A stretch of 64,000 nt of DNA, from NCBI GenBank assembly GCA_001510575.1, contig LNGK01000001.1:930001-994000 (forward strand), given 5' to 3'. Below the pieces are notes generated by a model that did no database searches, was not told the origin of the DNA, and worked only from the letters and a program-made list of their open reading frames with translations. Positions 33,485-47,160 of this stretch are shown here, in pieces; the stretch's first letter is position 1, and each line of letters opens with the position of its first letter. The position numbers and the translations under genes are program-made. Origin of the DNA: Knoxdaviesia capensis. Lineage: Eukaryota; Ascomycota; Sordariomycetes; Microascales; Gondwanamycetaceae.

Positions 33485-36400
33485 ACGGTCGGCTTGCATG
33501 GCTTCGACGATGTCTGACCCCGAATATTTCTCTGGACGTTTGGTCAATCTGAAACGAGCGCACATGACGGCGGGACAATATCCAGGCGAAATCCCGTTTC
33601 AGCAAAACGAATAAGAGATGCTCTGAGGAGGAGGGGATGGGGTGGTTATATGCTCTTCTGCTTGCGAGTAGCCGGAGTGCATGTCACCGTGCGTGGACGG
33701 GTCTTCGGAGCTGCGTTGACGTATTGCTTTCTTGCTCAACCTTGCATAGTCTTTCCTTTCCTTCCGGGAATTTCTTTTCTTTTTTTCCTCGTTTCCTTCA
33801 ACAACACCGACTGCCTGTTTTTCCACTACCGCGCTGTTTCTGGCCTCATGCTTGTACCTTTTTTTTTCGTCTCTTTCTCGTGTGTTTGCTTCGACTTTCG
33901 ACCCTTTGGAAAAGGGGCGTGTTTTCAGATTTTCTATGCGAGGAGATGGCACAATCTTCAACATCACATATAACCAAGCTTTCATTTTTTATTCGTTTTT
34001 CTTTAACATGTTATAAAAGTGTATCTAAGGCGGTGGAATGGACCTGACTTTTGGAATTTAGTTTGCATACAGCTATTACACTTATTTTTTCTTTGCTTGG
34101 GGTCGTGGGGAGTGCCGGTGTGCGCGTAGAGACTGTGTCTCGGTGTTGGTGATGATGGATGTGGCTCCTTGCATCAGTCCGACAGCTTACAGGCCGGAAG
34201 GACCTCTAAAGAGCAGAGTGCTCGGTAAATTGAGCACCTGGAACGGCTCCTACGATCCTTTCGCTTATCCTCTGGAGCGGTGGAAACGCCTGATTCGGGG
34301 GAAGTTAGTGGAACAAACCCCACCAGTCCCTCCAAGCAGGATTTTGTGCGTGTGGTTTTAACGGGAGGGCGGTCGGACGGTAGGTGCATTTGGCTGCTTG
34401 ATCGGATCGACCGGTGTTGCCAAGTTTTCGAGGGAATGGAGGTGGCGACTAGTCGCACTCCTCTTCTTCCTTCTTGGGGCAGTCTACTATGATTGGCATG
34501 TGAGAGGTGTTTTTGAGCGGTGGTTCTTGGAGGGCTCGTGGAAACCCTGGACAGATGAGCTATGAGAGGCAGCGTTATTCATGATGTCGGGGAACTTGTT
34601 AGTAACTTTTTTTTTTTTTTTTTGCTGTTTCTGCTGCTTGGTGATCGGCGAGGGGACGAGGGGGGCTAGGAACAGGGTCCTGTTTTGGTGAGAGGGGAGA
34701 AAGCATTCATTAGTCAAGGAGGTGTAATGCTGGGTTTGGCTGGGAGCGAGCGCGCGAGCGAGCGCGCGGGAAGCGGTTGCTACGAGTCCAGAGATGCCGG
34801 TATAGGTAGGCGATGATTTGTATTTCTATGGTAATGCACGTAATACGCCATTTTTCATGGTGGCTCTGGCCGGATACAAGCGAGAGTGGTTGTGGAGAAC
34901 TCTCAACGTAGAAGGCTACCTTCGACCTGATGGGCGAACTGTCCAAACAGCGCTGGGGAATGGTGTAGACCGGACTGGACTGGCTGTTGTGAACCCTAAC
35001 GCTTCGAGCTTCTTATCTGTGCAAAAGCTCGCGCGCGGAGGTTTGGCGGTTGAGTGAACAGTTCTGCAAGTTTCAACGGAGTCCGGAAGAGACGAGATTG
35101 GCGGCGTTGTTCTCGTCCTGGCTGTCAATCGACCGTGTGCTGGATTGCACGACGACGTCATTTTTCGGGTGTGATGGTTAGGGTTGCGCAGGGTTACAGT
35201 GAAAAATGGAGGGGTAAAAACGGCCAGGGAATCTCGGCCCCTCCACGACCTGCATCCCATACAGCCCATCCACCATGAGCAGTTGTTTGTGGCACGGAAC
35301 CCTCCTACCTGCAGATTGGAATCGTATGGACACACTGCAACCCCTAAAGACCAGCTCGACCGAAGAAACCACGCGTAACGTGCTGAGACTATTCGCTCCG
35401 ACGAAATTTTCGTTCTTCAGGTGGGGACTGGCTGAGGCGATCGGATGATGCGAAACATGACAATGAAGCGGCGGTTCCAACAGGTGTTCTGATCAGATCA
35501 CCACACGACGACATCAGACACCCGCCGGGGGTTCCTTAAGCACTCATTGTCGAGGTGAGAAGAGAGGAAATGGATTGTTTACGGTGATCTGGACCCTGGT
35601 TTTCGCGCGGACCTCCGCGGCGTTGGGCGTTTGCTTCAAGATAATGAGGCATTCCGGACGATGTCGAAGACGAAGGAAAGGAAACAAACGGCCGTGGATG
35701 GTCCGGAACAGGCTTATCGGTTATCAGGAGGATTCAGCCCCGGGCTCGTATGTGACCGGCTACGAGGGCTCAGTATCATGCAATTCGTGCTGGTGGTGGC
35801 AGCCGCCCGATGCTACAGGACGCGATCCCGCTGGATTTTCCGTTGTGGGCGTATGTGCGTGGTGACTGTCCCAAATGTTCTGATTCAGGCCAGCCAGATG
35901 CATGGCGGATCCCAAAATGCGCGGATCTGGACCCTGCACGGCCTGGCAGTGAGAGTATCGAGCCAAAAGCACCAACAACGCCTCAACGGGAAAAACTGCG
36001 AGGTCCCTGCAAGAATTGGCGTTCGAGGGCGCCCCCAACCCCACTGCGCAACCTGCTGCGACTGGCGCGTTTAGGGCCGGCCGGTGGGATGCCAGCCAGA
36101 CAACAGGGTCCGAACTTTCATGTCGTCCAGGCTAAGCGTGGTGAGGCCCGGAAAATATCCAGGGTTGCTGGCAGAACTGGGCCGGATGGTGCTTCACACT
36201 TGCAGGACCCGGCATTGTGTATTATTCACACTTACTCGGCGTTGATGCCGACTGTCTCAAACAGCTGGACGAGGAACATGAAGGAGCGTACAGGTATTAA
36301 TGGGCGGACAACCAGAGCTGGAGAACACAGCCCAGACTCGGCCAATGCGAACCCTGAATCCGAACTGCCCGTGAGCAGAAGACAGTCCGGCAGGTACCCT

Positions 36401-37037
36401 TCGCACGTTCCTGCCCCTCCAGTTTTGCCCCTCCTTCCCACTCACCTCGCACTCGCACAGTCGTTGCTTCCGGCTGAAGACCGCAGCCCAAAGACCCCCC
36501 AAACTGATGATATCCCGGGCGTGGATTACTCGTTCCTTCCATGACGTTCCCATCCCCTCTTTTTTTTTCTCTTTTTCTTTTTCCTCTTTTCGTTGAAGGA
36601 AAGAAGTACCCTTGTACCCGCCCCATTGGACGGTTCTTGCCTTATTCTGTGTAGCTAAATCTGCACCATAGCTCCTTCCCTGTTCCCCTCCCAACAGCTC
36701 TGGAAGCTAAAACAGAACCACCTTGTGAAATGTTTTAAATTCTTCCGTCCACTCCTGACTCTTGGTCCAGCTCGTAACTCTTTTCTTCCCTCTTCTTCTC
36801 TTCTTCTCTTCTTCTCTTCATTCTCCCGTCTATAGTAATCTTTTGCCCTTCTTGTCACCATTGCTATATCACCTCTTTCTTCTCGGCTGGCCGTTTCTGA
36901 ACATAGCTCCAACACTTCTACGCTCAACTTATACCTTCCCAAGTTAATCCTCTCACCTGTTCTAGAACCCCGCATATCTACTAATACCACAACCTTTTGT
37001 CTCTGTAACCCTAATTCTTCCCCAACCACATAAAACA
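33485..37037. other. Intergenic region between kinase and isomerase genes
   Basis: 33485-34050 is T-rich and is probably the kinase 3' untranslated region. A poly-T run lies at 34605-34623 and a GAGCGAGCGCGCG palindromic cluster near 34745-34770. An open frame of up to 244 codons at 35810-36544 has no recognisable domain and no codon pattern like its neighbours, so I do not call it a gene. 36545-37037 is pyrimidine-rich, with TTCTTCTC repeats, and is likely the isomerase promoter and leader. Confidence 0.5.
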
Positions 37038-39085
37038 ATGGCTCCCGCAAACACGCTTCCTGCCTGGGCTGAGCTGCAGACCCACCGCGAGTCGGTCGGC
37101 AAGTCGTTCGTGCTGAAGGAGGCCTTCGCCAGCGACCCGCAGCGCTTCGACAAGTTCACGCGCACGTTCGCGAACGCCACCACCGCCGACATCCTGTTCG
37201 ACTTCTCCAAGAACCTGATCACCGAGGAGACGCTGGGCCTGCTGCTCAAGCTGGCCGAGCAGGCCGGGCTCGAGAAGAAGCGCGATGCCATGTTCGCCGG
37301 CGAGAAGATCAACTTCACCGAGAAGCGCGCCGTGTACCACACCGCGCTGCGCAATGTCGGCGGCTGGGAGATGAGCGTTGACGGCGTCGACGTCATGAAC
37401 AGCGCCGGCGGCGTCAACGAGGTCCTGCAGCACATGAAGGTGTTCTCCGACCAGGTGCGCAGCGGCGAGTGGAAGGGCTTCACCGGCAAGAAGCTGACCA
37501 ACATTGTCAACGTTGGCATTGGCGGTTCTGATCTGTGAGTACTGCAGTGCTTACCCGCCTGGTTTTGCATTCGGCTGCATCGGACGTCATCAGCAGGATG
37601 TGACAGACCACAGATGAAAGACTGGAGCCTTTGTGTGTTGTTTGTGTTGTTCAACAGCTCAAAAGTGGTGAGAATCGAGACACAAGTTTGCTAACCCCCC
37701 ACCTACAGCGGCCCCGTCATGGTCACCGAGGCTCTCAAGCACTACTCCGACCGCGACATGACCGTGCACTTCGTGTCCAACATCGACGGCACCCACATGG
37801 CCGAGACGCTGGCGGCGTCCGACGCCGAGACCACGCTGTTCCTGATCGCCTCCAAGACCTTCACCACCGCCGAGACCACCACCAACGCGAACACCGCCAA
37901 ATCGTGGTTCCTCGAGAAGACCGGCGGCAAGGGCGACATCGCCAAGCACTTCGTCGCGCTGTCGACCAACGAGGAGGAGGTGACCAAGTTCGGCATCGAC
38001 GCCAAGAACATGTTCGGCTTCGAGAGCTGGGTCGGCGGCCGCTACTCGGTGTGGAGCGCCATCGGCCTCAGCGTGGCCCTCTACGTCGGCTTCGACAACT
38101 TCCACAAGTTCCTCAGCGGTGCCCACGCCATGGACAAGCACTTCCGCGAGACCCCGCTCAAGGACAACATTCCCGTGCTGGGCGGTCTGCTGAGCGTGTG
38201 GTACTCGGATTTCTTCCAGGCCCAGACCCACCTTGTTGCTCCGTATGTTGAATATTTGTCGACCGTGACTGTGTGAATGCTTGCTTTACTGACATGTGAA
38301 TCTTCTCTTCTCCAACACAGCTTCGACCAGTACCTCCACCGCTTCCCTGCCTACCTCCAGCAGCTTTCCATGGAGTCTAACGGCAAGACGGTGACTTCGG
38401 ATGGCAGCTCTGCTAAGTACACTACCGGTATGTGCCGAACATCTCCAGATATCTGCGGCTGCGGACCTGTCTGTCGGGAACGGCCGCATGATGATATCGC
38501 CAGAACCTCCTCGAGACCATGTAATGATCAGCTAACAATCGGACGCTTGCTTCCTTTCAACCAGGCCCCATCCTGTTCGGTGAACCCTGCACCAACGCCC
38601 AGCACTCGTTCTTCCAGCTCGTGCACCAGGGCACCAAGCTGATCCCCACCGACTTCATCCTCGCCGCCAAGTCGCACAACCCCATCAGCGAGAACCTGCA
38701 CCAGAAGATGCTGGCGTCCAACTACCTCGCGCAGGCCGAGGCGCTGATGGTCGGCAAGACCGCCGACCAGGTGCGCGCCGAGGGCGCGCCCGAGGAGCTC
38801 GTCCCGCACAAGGTGTTCCTGGGCAACCGGCCGACCACCAGCATCCTCGTTGGCGGCACCATCGGCCCCGCCGAGCTCGGCGCACTGATTGTCTACTACG
38901 AGCACCTCACCTTCACCGAGGGCGCCATCTGGGACATCAACTCGTTTGACCAGTGGGGCGTCGAGCTGGGCAAGGTGCTTGCGAAGAAGATTCTCAAGGA
39001 GCTCGACGAGGCGGGCAACGGCCAGGGTCACGACGCGTCGACCGGTGGTCTGATTGGCGCTTTCAAGAAGTACTCGAACCTGTAA
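37038..39085 (+). CDS. pgi: Glucose-6-phosphate isomerase
   Basis: Interconverts glucose-6-phosphate and fructose-6-phosphate at the head of glycolysis. Four exons: 37038-37534, 37709-38242, 38321-38427 and 38565-39085, with all borders in consistent phase; the product has 552 residues, the usual length. Marks include NVGIGGSDLGPVMVTEAL across the first junction, GGRYSVWSAIGLSVALYVG (family signature), SMESNGK with the catalytic Glu, GEPCTNAQHSFFQLVHQGTK with the catalytic His, and the C-terminal QWGVELGKVLAKKI with the catalytic Lys. Three introns of 174, 78 and 137 bases. Its product is the substrate of the mannitol-1-phosphate dehydrogenase encoded 11 kb downstream, although nothing suggests joint regulation. 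Confidence 0.97.
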
Positions 39086-39666
39086 GCGGTGGGCGTGAGC
39101 GTCCCGGGCGAAGCAACATGAAAAAAATATCACAAACACATCTGGAAGCAACGGCGTCATGATAACATTTTGGGGGGGATCTTACGGGCTCGCACACGGC
39201 TGGAGGTGTGATTTGGTTCCAATGCCATAGGGGTAGTGGTGCAAGAACAGAACGGATGTGGAGTAAGATGTGTTAATGAAAACAAACTGGTTAAACTATC
39301 CTGGACAGACACCAGACACCTGTCTCTTGCCTCCTGGTCTTGATTGTGACTCAACTGTAGGGTGCCTCGATTTTCTCGTCCCGTCTCTCTGGGTGTTTAT
39401 GAAACAAGATAAGGCCACGCGAGGGCGTGGGGACTGGCCCGCTGGCCGCCCCAACAAAGTTCTAAATGAAGGCACAAATACCTGGAGACACATGCTAAAA
39501 CAGTACTTGTGTGCGTGCTCTTCGCAACAGCAGCGCCTCGTCCCGGGTTTTCTCTTGAGTGGCCTGCGACAGGGCAAGGGGATAGCCGCCAAGACGGCCC
39601 TTCTTGGCTTCGGGCGCGGTCGGCCCGTCGGGTCCGGGGGGAACGGGAGAACAAGGGGCGGGGTGT

Positions 39667-39668
<2 letters not shown>

Positions 39669-39701
<33 letters not shown>
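39669..39701. repeat. (CT)n microsatellite
   Basis: About 16 uninterrupted CT units. Confidence 0.9.
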
Positions 39702-39706
<5 letters not shown>

Positions 39707-41365
39707 ATCTTACTTAATTCTGGTTTTATTTTATTTTTGTTTCTCTTTTTTTCCTTCTAGCGAACTTCCTTTCTGGATAGTGTGTGCGTGCGTGTGCCAC
39801 CAACGGCAGATGGACAGATTGAGCAAGTGGCCAAGGGGCCCAAACAAGACGGGACACTCGCGGCGGAGTGAGAGAAAGAAATCTCTTTTCTCAAAAATAG
39901 CTGAAGCGAGCACAGCACGGAAGAGTGACGGTGCGAATGCAATGTCCCGGCCGAGAAGGAGCCGGGGCGGGGTGGTTGTGCCGTGTTTTTGCATCTTGCA
40001 TTCCATTCAAAGTTCGTTCTATCGGCATGTGTGGGAGGGGAGCAGGTCTTGTGCGTTTGGAACTGCTCCGCCTTTTGTCTATTTCCGTGATCTTCCCTTT
40101 TATCCTCTGGAGTGGCTTACACGATTTACTGCCGACAGACACCACACCGGATCTCCGGTACTCGCTCGGGGGCAGAATAGTCCAAGTTCATGAGACTTCC
40201 CAAAGACGGCCTTGCCAACCCCGCGCCAACTACACATGTTCGCAGGTGCAAACACCGCCCTGGGCCAGCAGCCATTTTCTGCGAACCAAGTCAACAAGAA
40301 AACTTATATATGCAGGCGACGAAGGACATAGACGGCCCACTTAAGCCCAACAGCTCACATCTCACATCTCACATTTTCTCCCGCTCTCTCCCTCTCTCTC
40401 TCTCTCCGCCTTTCTGGTCCTGCAACTACTGGCTGCTACTGCATACTGCTGCACTGTATGTGCTGCACGGCGAGAGTTCCCCCCCGAGACGACAGTGCCA
40501 GCGGGATGTGTTTTGTCCGCTGGTGCGAGGCGGGGGGGTGACGGGCGTAGGCTGTGGTTGGGTTGAGACGTGGCCAGCGGGCGGCCGGGGGTTACACCGG
40601 TGACTTTACGGCGGATCCGCTTGGAGAGGGAGCAGTAGCGCGAAGATGTGTGTAGTGTACTCTGTACCGTAAACACTATACAGCCGTACCGATGTGCGCA
40701 AATATCGTGCAATTGTGGTGGGTGGGTGGCGCGCAAATGGGACTCCCGGCCAAGCCGTTGCAGAGGCATGTCGAGGGGGGCTGGCTTGCAGTGGTGGTGT
40801 GCACCTGGGTAGCAGAATGGCGTGCATGCATGGCCCAAGTGCATGAGCTTCTGGCACCCACGTCACGCACACTCGTCGGGGGATGGGCGAGAGCGTTGGA
40901 GTGTGTGTGTGTGTGTGTAATCCGGGGTTTGGCAGTGTACGGTTCACCGGTCGGATGAGGCTCTCGTCCATCACATCCATCCCGTCCATCTTCCGGCCCT
41001 GACTCGGGATCGAGGGGAATACGTGGTGCTTACGAACAGAGGCCGCCGACACCCGAGAACCCTCCTCCCCCCTCCTCTACCGTGACAGAAAATAACAAAG
41101 CAGAGTGTGGCCCCGCGGCCCGTTGACGATGACACGAAAATGAGGATGCAATGAACCAAGGTCCGGGTTACATCCATGCACAGCTAGGGAGAAAAAAACA
41201 ACAAACCAGCAAGGTTCAAAAGGGGGGAGACTTCACAGACCGGACCGAGAACCGGTGGTGAGTGGCGAACAGGCGGTAAAGAACGTAACATAACATGCTG
41301 CGTATAAAGGCCACCGTTGGTTGTGTGCCTTGTCCGATGTGATATATTCTCACGAGAAGCGACGC

Positions 41366-41379
41366 GAGAGAGAGAGAGA

Positions 41380-41415
<36 letters not shown>
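41366..41415. repeat. (GA)n-(CT)n inverted repeat
   Basis: A 15-base GA run passes directly into a 34-base CT run. The two are complementary, so a hairpin with almost no loop is possible in DNA or RNA. Confidence 0.9.
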
Positions 41416-41417
<2 letters not shown>

Positions 41418-42246
41418 GATGCATGTGAAGAGAGGGGTAAACCAGCCAGAAAGACAAGAAGGAAAAATGACGATGCCACCATCCCCGCCTTTGATAGTCC
41501 TGCATACATACATAGATTAGACACACACTTTTTGGAATGATGCCAACAACCCCAACGAGCCAACGACACACCCACAGCAAAAAAAGAGACTGCCTCTCAA
41601 GCGCTCGTGGATAGATTGGGAGACGGCCCAGCGAAGGAGTGCACCAATGAGATCAAGATGAGGGCAGCCGAAAAAGAGGAATCGACAATCCCACCCTGGC
41701 CAAAGGCGGGATGGCCACGACTGCCCTGCTTCTTTGCCCCTCCACCACGAGCCGTGGAAGCTGAAGCAAACAGACGGAGGGTTGAGATGAGGTGAACCAC
41801 TGCCTCTGGTTGTTGGGAGAGACGGCAGACAGTCTCTGGTACCAAGTTAGGCCCAAATGCAGCGGACAGACACGGTGATCTCACGGAACGCGGCTTGCGA
41901 AAGTACGGTGAACGAGAGAGGGGGAAGACGCAGATAGAGAGATACACAGAGAAAAGGGGGGCAAACGAAAACTGGCTGCGTGGTGGGTGTGTGGCCCTTG
42001 GTAGCTGGCCTTGGCTGATACAGGTCTGTATCGCACATACCGTACAGTGTGTGTGTTCAAGCTTTCAAGACCCCGTGGATCACGGCCGAGAGAGTGACAA
42101 CAGACGGACAGGAGAAGAGGGGTGGTGAGCACGATATTCCCATTATCGTGAAGGTCTTGGCGGGTGGATTGCCCGCCCATTTGCGAGCCAGGCCACAGTA
42201 CCAGATTTCTTTTTTTTGTGTTTGTATGCAGGACCAGTGGGGGCAA

Positions 42247-42281
42247 TATAAATAGAAGAGATCCTGTCATCGTGACAGGAT
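42247..42281. promoter_or_regulatory. TATAAATA followed by a perfect hairpin
   Basis: A TATAAATA-type element (about 42247-42253) is followed by ATCCTGTCA-TCG-TGACAGGAT (42261-42281), a 9-bp perfect stem with a 3-base loop. No protein gene follows, so promoter function is unproven. Confidence 0.35.
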
Positions 42282-42700
42282 GTGCAGGAGGACTCACAGA
42301 CAAAGGGGGGATGGATTCAGGAAGATTTGAGGGGGAGGAGTTGCAATCTGCATCCATTGGACGTCCAGTGTCCCTATCAAGACACAGCATTTAGGGGTAA
42401 ATAGTGGGGAGAAACGAAGGCGGACATGAGAAGAAGGAGGGGGGACAACAGCCTCTGGAAAGACATATCGAAGCCTTGTCCTTGCTGTATGTACTGGACA
42501 GTAAAGTACACGTATGCACACTCAACAGATTGCACATCGAGTGTCCGGTGGTGAGGATTTGCCGCCCCCTTATAGGAGGTCTTTCTGAAACTGGCGAAGA
42601 AGTGTGTGCAGTATGTGCAGAATGTCCCGTGGGCAGGGAACAAGTATCGACGACTGGAGACGCCGGCGGTTGAGCATGTGTGAAGATGTGTGTACTATAT

Positions 42701-42730
42701 GTGTGTGTGTGTGTGTGTGCGTGTGTGTGT
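42701..42730. repeat. (GT)n microsatellite
   Basis: About 15 GT units with one C interruption. Confidence 0.9.
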
Positions 42731-43008
42731 AGGGTGCAGAGTGCACATCGAAACGACCGGGGACTGGGACTTTTCGAGAACCATACGAAGGAAGAGAAAG
42801 TGCCCCCCCCGTCCCCCTCAAACAACGAGGCGTTCAACGTCTGTGTGCTGGATCCGATAATCTTACGGTCGGCTGTTGACCCTCTTCCCTTATCTTCTGC
42901 CCGCTTTCCCCCCTCCCCCCCCCTTGCCGTTTCTGCACATCCTTACCAACCAACCCACGACGATGTCTGACTGAGCAAGTATCTTGCCTCACGGGTTAGA
43001 GGACCGCC

Positions 43009-43075
43009 ATATGTACAGTACTGTACTGTGTAGTATAGTACTATACATGCCCCCGTACATATACTGTACATGAGA
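43009..43075. repeat. Cluster of overlapping GTAC/ACAGTACTGT palindromes
   Basis: Several overlapping self-complementary words lie together (TACAGTACTGTA, TAGTATAGTACTATA, TACATATACTGTACATG), making this the densest site of the recurrent palindrome family in the window. Confidence 0.7.
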
Positions 43076-43599
43076 GTGGTAAATTAGAGGGGGGGGGGCT
43101 CCATTTCCCTTCTCTCCCCCTCATCCCTCCCCCCCTGTCTGCTTGATGGTGATGGCGGGGCCCGAGTTTAAGTGGACTGCAACCCAACACCTATGACGAC
43201 ACCGCCAAGACCTTCGCTTTTCCTCTCCTGTCTTCTGTCTTGCCCACGATCCATCGTGGGAAGAGGGAAAATGCGGATTGGCGCTGTGGGGCAGCCACCC
43301 GCAGATCCCAGGAGCCAACCGACCAAGCCTGCGTGTTTTCCAACAGGGGTTGATGCAGAGAGTGGCTTGAGGGAGAGAGAGATAATGAATACGGGCGGGA
43401 TTGATGCAGGCGTCAGACTTTGGTAGGCTCATAAAAAACACGATCAGACCAGATGAGGGGGAAATTGAGACTTGCATTTTGCAACGGCCGTGGTTGAGAC
43501 GATACTTCGAACGGGACACGACAAGATAACCCGCGCAGAAAGCCCGCGCAATCCTGGATATCGACCGCTGGGTGAGAACCGGGAGGTCGCAGTTTCACT

Positions 43600-43600
<1 letters not shown>

Positions 43601-43634
<34 letters not shown>
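43601..43634. repeat. (GA)n microsatellite
   Basis: Seventeen AG units without interruption. Confidence 0.9.
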
Positions 43635-43635
<1 letters not shown>

Positions 43636-44287
43636 AATCTACGACCTTCGCTTGCACGTCCAAACCCAGCATGGACGACCGAGCAGTATGTGCCCTCGAC
43701 GATATCCACACCAGGAACAACACGAGCTGATAGACGAGGGCGCAAGTGGGTTCAGACTTGCCGTGAAGCCATGGCTTTCGTTTTGCGTCAGACACACCCA
43801 GATTTAGGCTCGCGATATCCCTGTCGTTCGCACGCAATACGATGCAATCTCTCTGAAGCTAGGGTTAGGCAACTTTCGCTCCGAACGCTCTCTCGGGCCC
43901 CTTGAGATTGCTGGTGTGTCCGTGAGTTGAGCCTCCGCTGGGCTGGCGCGCACGCAGTGTGCGGATCAAGGGAAAACCTGCGCGGCTACGCCCGGGCCCC
44001 GTCGCTGCCCGCCAGCAATGGACATCCCAGCCTGCGAGAGCCTGCCTCGGGGGCCGCTCAACCGCCGACTCGAGAAAAGCCCCGAAGAACACAACCGACG
44101 TCATTCTCCCGTGGTCCCCTCGGCATGCACGAATCACAACCCTAATCCAGCGAGCCTCCGTCCCAGCCAATCACGGCGCCCGCATTAGCCTCTCGCCCCC
44201 TCCTAAACAGACTCACCGTTGGTAGAACATATCGGACCGGGCTTGTCCTGTAGCACGATTTTTCCTGTCCTCTTTCGGCCCTCTAGC

Positions 44288-44325
44288 CTTTTTTTTTTTG
44301 TTTTTTTTTTTTGTTTTTTAAGAGC
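44288..44325. repeat. Poly-T block
   Basis: Three T runs separated by single Gs, about 38 bases long. Confidence 0.85.
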
Positions 44326-45740
44326 GTCAATGACGACCAGAAACACGCAAATTCCGAACCGGCGGGTGTGGGGCTGCCGAGGTCGGCTTTGGCCGGCGGG
44401 GTCGTAAGTCTGTGTACTGCGACGTTGGCCACTGGAAACCCCGACGAATTTGGGCTGGCGCTGGTCACTTTTTTTCCTCCTTCTCTCTTAGGCTTTCTTC
44501 CCAGTTAGGCCGACTCCTCCCATCTTTCATGCCCTTGAAATCTCCCGGGACTAGGATAAACCCGGCTCCAGATATGGACAGCAGCTTCACGATTCACTCA
44601 CTTCCGACGAGGAAACTCTCTCACTTCAGGCCTTGGACTCAAGGGTGGTTCTTCGTGAAGCTTGCCATGAGGCAGTGCAATACGGCACGATTGGGTAATG
44701 CCGGAGGCACGGAGGAAGACCTCCTTACCGACGCCTGTACCACGATGATGGCAGAGGTGTTGGAGAAACCTCTCAAGCGATGATAGGCTCCCAAAAGTAC
44801 TGTCTCGCAGTGGTGCTCAACACGAACCCTCTCGCGGCACCACCTGGAAACTTCTCAGGCGAACAATGGGCGATGATGCGACGACAGACCGCCATCTCCC
44901 GCACCACCGCTGAATCAGGACACTGTGGAACAACCACCACACACGTCTTGAGTATCGTCAGTAGACGAGCGGAGGGACCCTCAAGTTACCCCCGTTTCGG
45001 AGAGAAAACGTCAGCGGTTTCCAAACATGAGCTTGGTCTGCACTTCGCATGACGGCGTTAGGGAGTGCTGGCGTTTTCTGTCTGCCCGTGCGCAGGATGA
45101 GTTTCGTCGGACAGGCCAGCAGTGCACACCGACCCGCCTTCACCGACTCGTATCAGCGACCCCCAATACGTTCGTTCACACCAGTACTTTTCGTACACTC
45201 CATCTCGTTTCTTGAACTGACTTTGGACGAGTCTGCGAATGGAAATTAGATATCAGCCGAACCGACATTCCAGTAATTCCCAGCTTTCCACGTCCCAGCG
45301 AGCACCCGCAGAAAGCACACACTCGGGTATCTACCGGCCGCCAAGCTGACAAGACGCCGTCCCTGAAGAGTTTTCTTTGTCGGTTCCTGGCTTTCTCTTT
45401 AATGTGTGGCGAGTACCCGAAAAGAAAGAAGAACAGTTTTTTCTAAAAAGTTCTTTTTTTCTTAGTTGTTGTTAGGAACACCGGCGTCCTAGATGTGGGT
45501 TCTCGATGTGCAAGCCGGCATTCAGAATTACCGAACTATGACGGCATCTGCTCGGGTGTGCCCCTTGAGCTATTTTGCGGCGCCGGCTTTGCGCAGGCGA
45601 GCTTAAAAAAAAAGAACAACCCGAACAACAACGACCAAAGGAAAAAAAGGAAAAAAAGGAAGACTTAAAGGGGTTGGATCGTATTGTGCGGGCGGCGCAG
45701 GAAGACGACGATAACGTTTTTCCCCTGCTCTTGAATGGTG

Positions 45741-45752
45741 TACTGTACAGTA
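45741..45752. repeat. Palindrome TACTGTACAGTA
   Basis: Perfect 12-base palindrome, followed within 40 bases by a second arm pair (GTAGTCTACTGC..CTACAGTAC). Confidence 0.8.
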
Positions 45753-47148
45753 GTAGTCTACTGCTATCTACAGTACGGAGAGACCACTTACATGGTGCTT
45801 CTGCGCACCCACTGCGCCGGGCACAGTCAAGACCACAACTTTGAAACACGGCCAACTCTGACCAGAAAGGGAGCTGCCCTAAAATGAACCTGCTCATGCA
45901 ACATGACGTTATGCTGCCAGGGAGACAGGCCCAATCTATTGTTCCCGAACGGGCTGTCAAGAGATGCGCAAGCCTAAGTCTTCGGCGTCTGAGACCAGGT
46001 GGCCTTTCCCAGGATTTCCCAGCGAAGCGCTTCACGCACCCACAAGCCGTCGTTTGGCATGGTGACTCCTCCCCAGCAGGGAAGCAGCTGTCTTGCTGGC
46101 CGACCATCTGATACCGCTGGCTTGCTGGCTCGGCCGCGCTCCCATGTCCAGGGGACGACAGAATGGCCACTGTAGCGGTGAAGATCTGTGTGTGAGCACA
46201 CGCTTTGGGAGGATGATCTCATAGACGGCGATAGGCCGACCAGGATCGAGGAGGAAACTCGAAACAGGAAAAGGAAACGACACGGGCCTTGTGGCCGAGA
46301 GAGAGCAGCGCGATCTGCGATAACGCACAGCGAGGATCGCAAACAAGCCTAGCCCGAAAAAGGGACTTCTTGATGCCGAAACGGCGGCCGGCTGGCTTTA
46401 CACGGTGAAAGTCGGGAGTGATGAAAAAGCACAGCCGGGCCTTTCGATCTTGGCTTCTCCTGGAAGTCGTCGAAGCGGCCAGTTAAACCGTGCTTGGCAG
46501 CCACAACCACCCTGTTTGACTTCCTTTCTTTCTCTGTGCGGTGCGGTGCGCTGGCAGTTCTTCTTCCTCCTTGATGGCCGCCCGATGTAACTTTGCCGAC
46601 CATAACAGCCTCAGGAGCAGGATAAGGTACATGCTCGTTCCTCGAAATCCCCAGATGTGACTGTAACTACATACCCACTCGACGGGACACTGGCTATACA
46701 CTACTACCTCATATCTAAGTAAATAACGTATGTACTGTACAGAGCAATATCGGGTGGTCGTCTTATTCCCAGACCGTCCCTATCCCCACCGGGTGCAAAC
46801 TCTGCATACACATGCCTTTGTAGGACCCAAAATACCCCAACGGCGGCGTGCGTTGACATTAAACTCGGTTGATCAGGAACGCGAAATACGCCGATTCCAC
46901 CCATTGATCTTGCACGATGTAGTAGAGCAGCAAGGAAAAAACGCTAGGTCGGCACATTATCTCCTTCAGACCGCTTGTAGCGCTGTAGTTTCGAGCACGA
47001 TGGGTGCACAAACGCGCATGGCTATACACCGCCGCCCGCCGGACAAGGAGGATGGAGGTACGGGAAGCCCACACAGCGCGCGCGCTGGGGTATTTGGGTG
47101 CTGGATAGCCAACAGCCGTTGCAAAAGAGAGTGTCTGCCGTCTTCTTT

Positions 47149-47160
47149 CTCTCTCTCTGC

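Noticed and set aside
35810..36544. 244-codon plus-strand frame
   Set aside because: No domain, no typical start context, composition like random intergenic translation; kept only as a remote possibility.
23385..39085. Housekeeping core as a biosynthetic or defence gene cluster
   Set aside because: The genes belong to unrelated primary pathways, have separate promoters and mixed orientation, and no backbone synthase, transporter or cluster regulator is present.
39270..40193. 307-codon plus-strand frame
   Set aside because: Runs through a CT microsatellite giving an SLSLSL run, has no domain and lacks the codon bias of real neighbours.
45472..46170. 232-codon minus-strand frame
   Set aside because: No family resemblance; Ser/Phe-rich part comes from an A-rich repeat tract.
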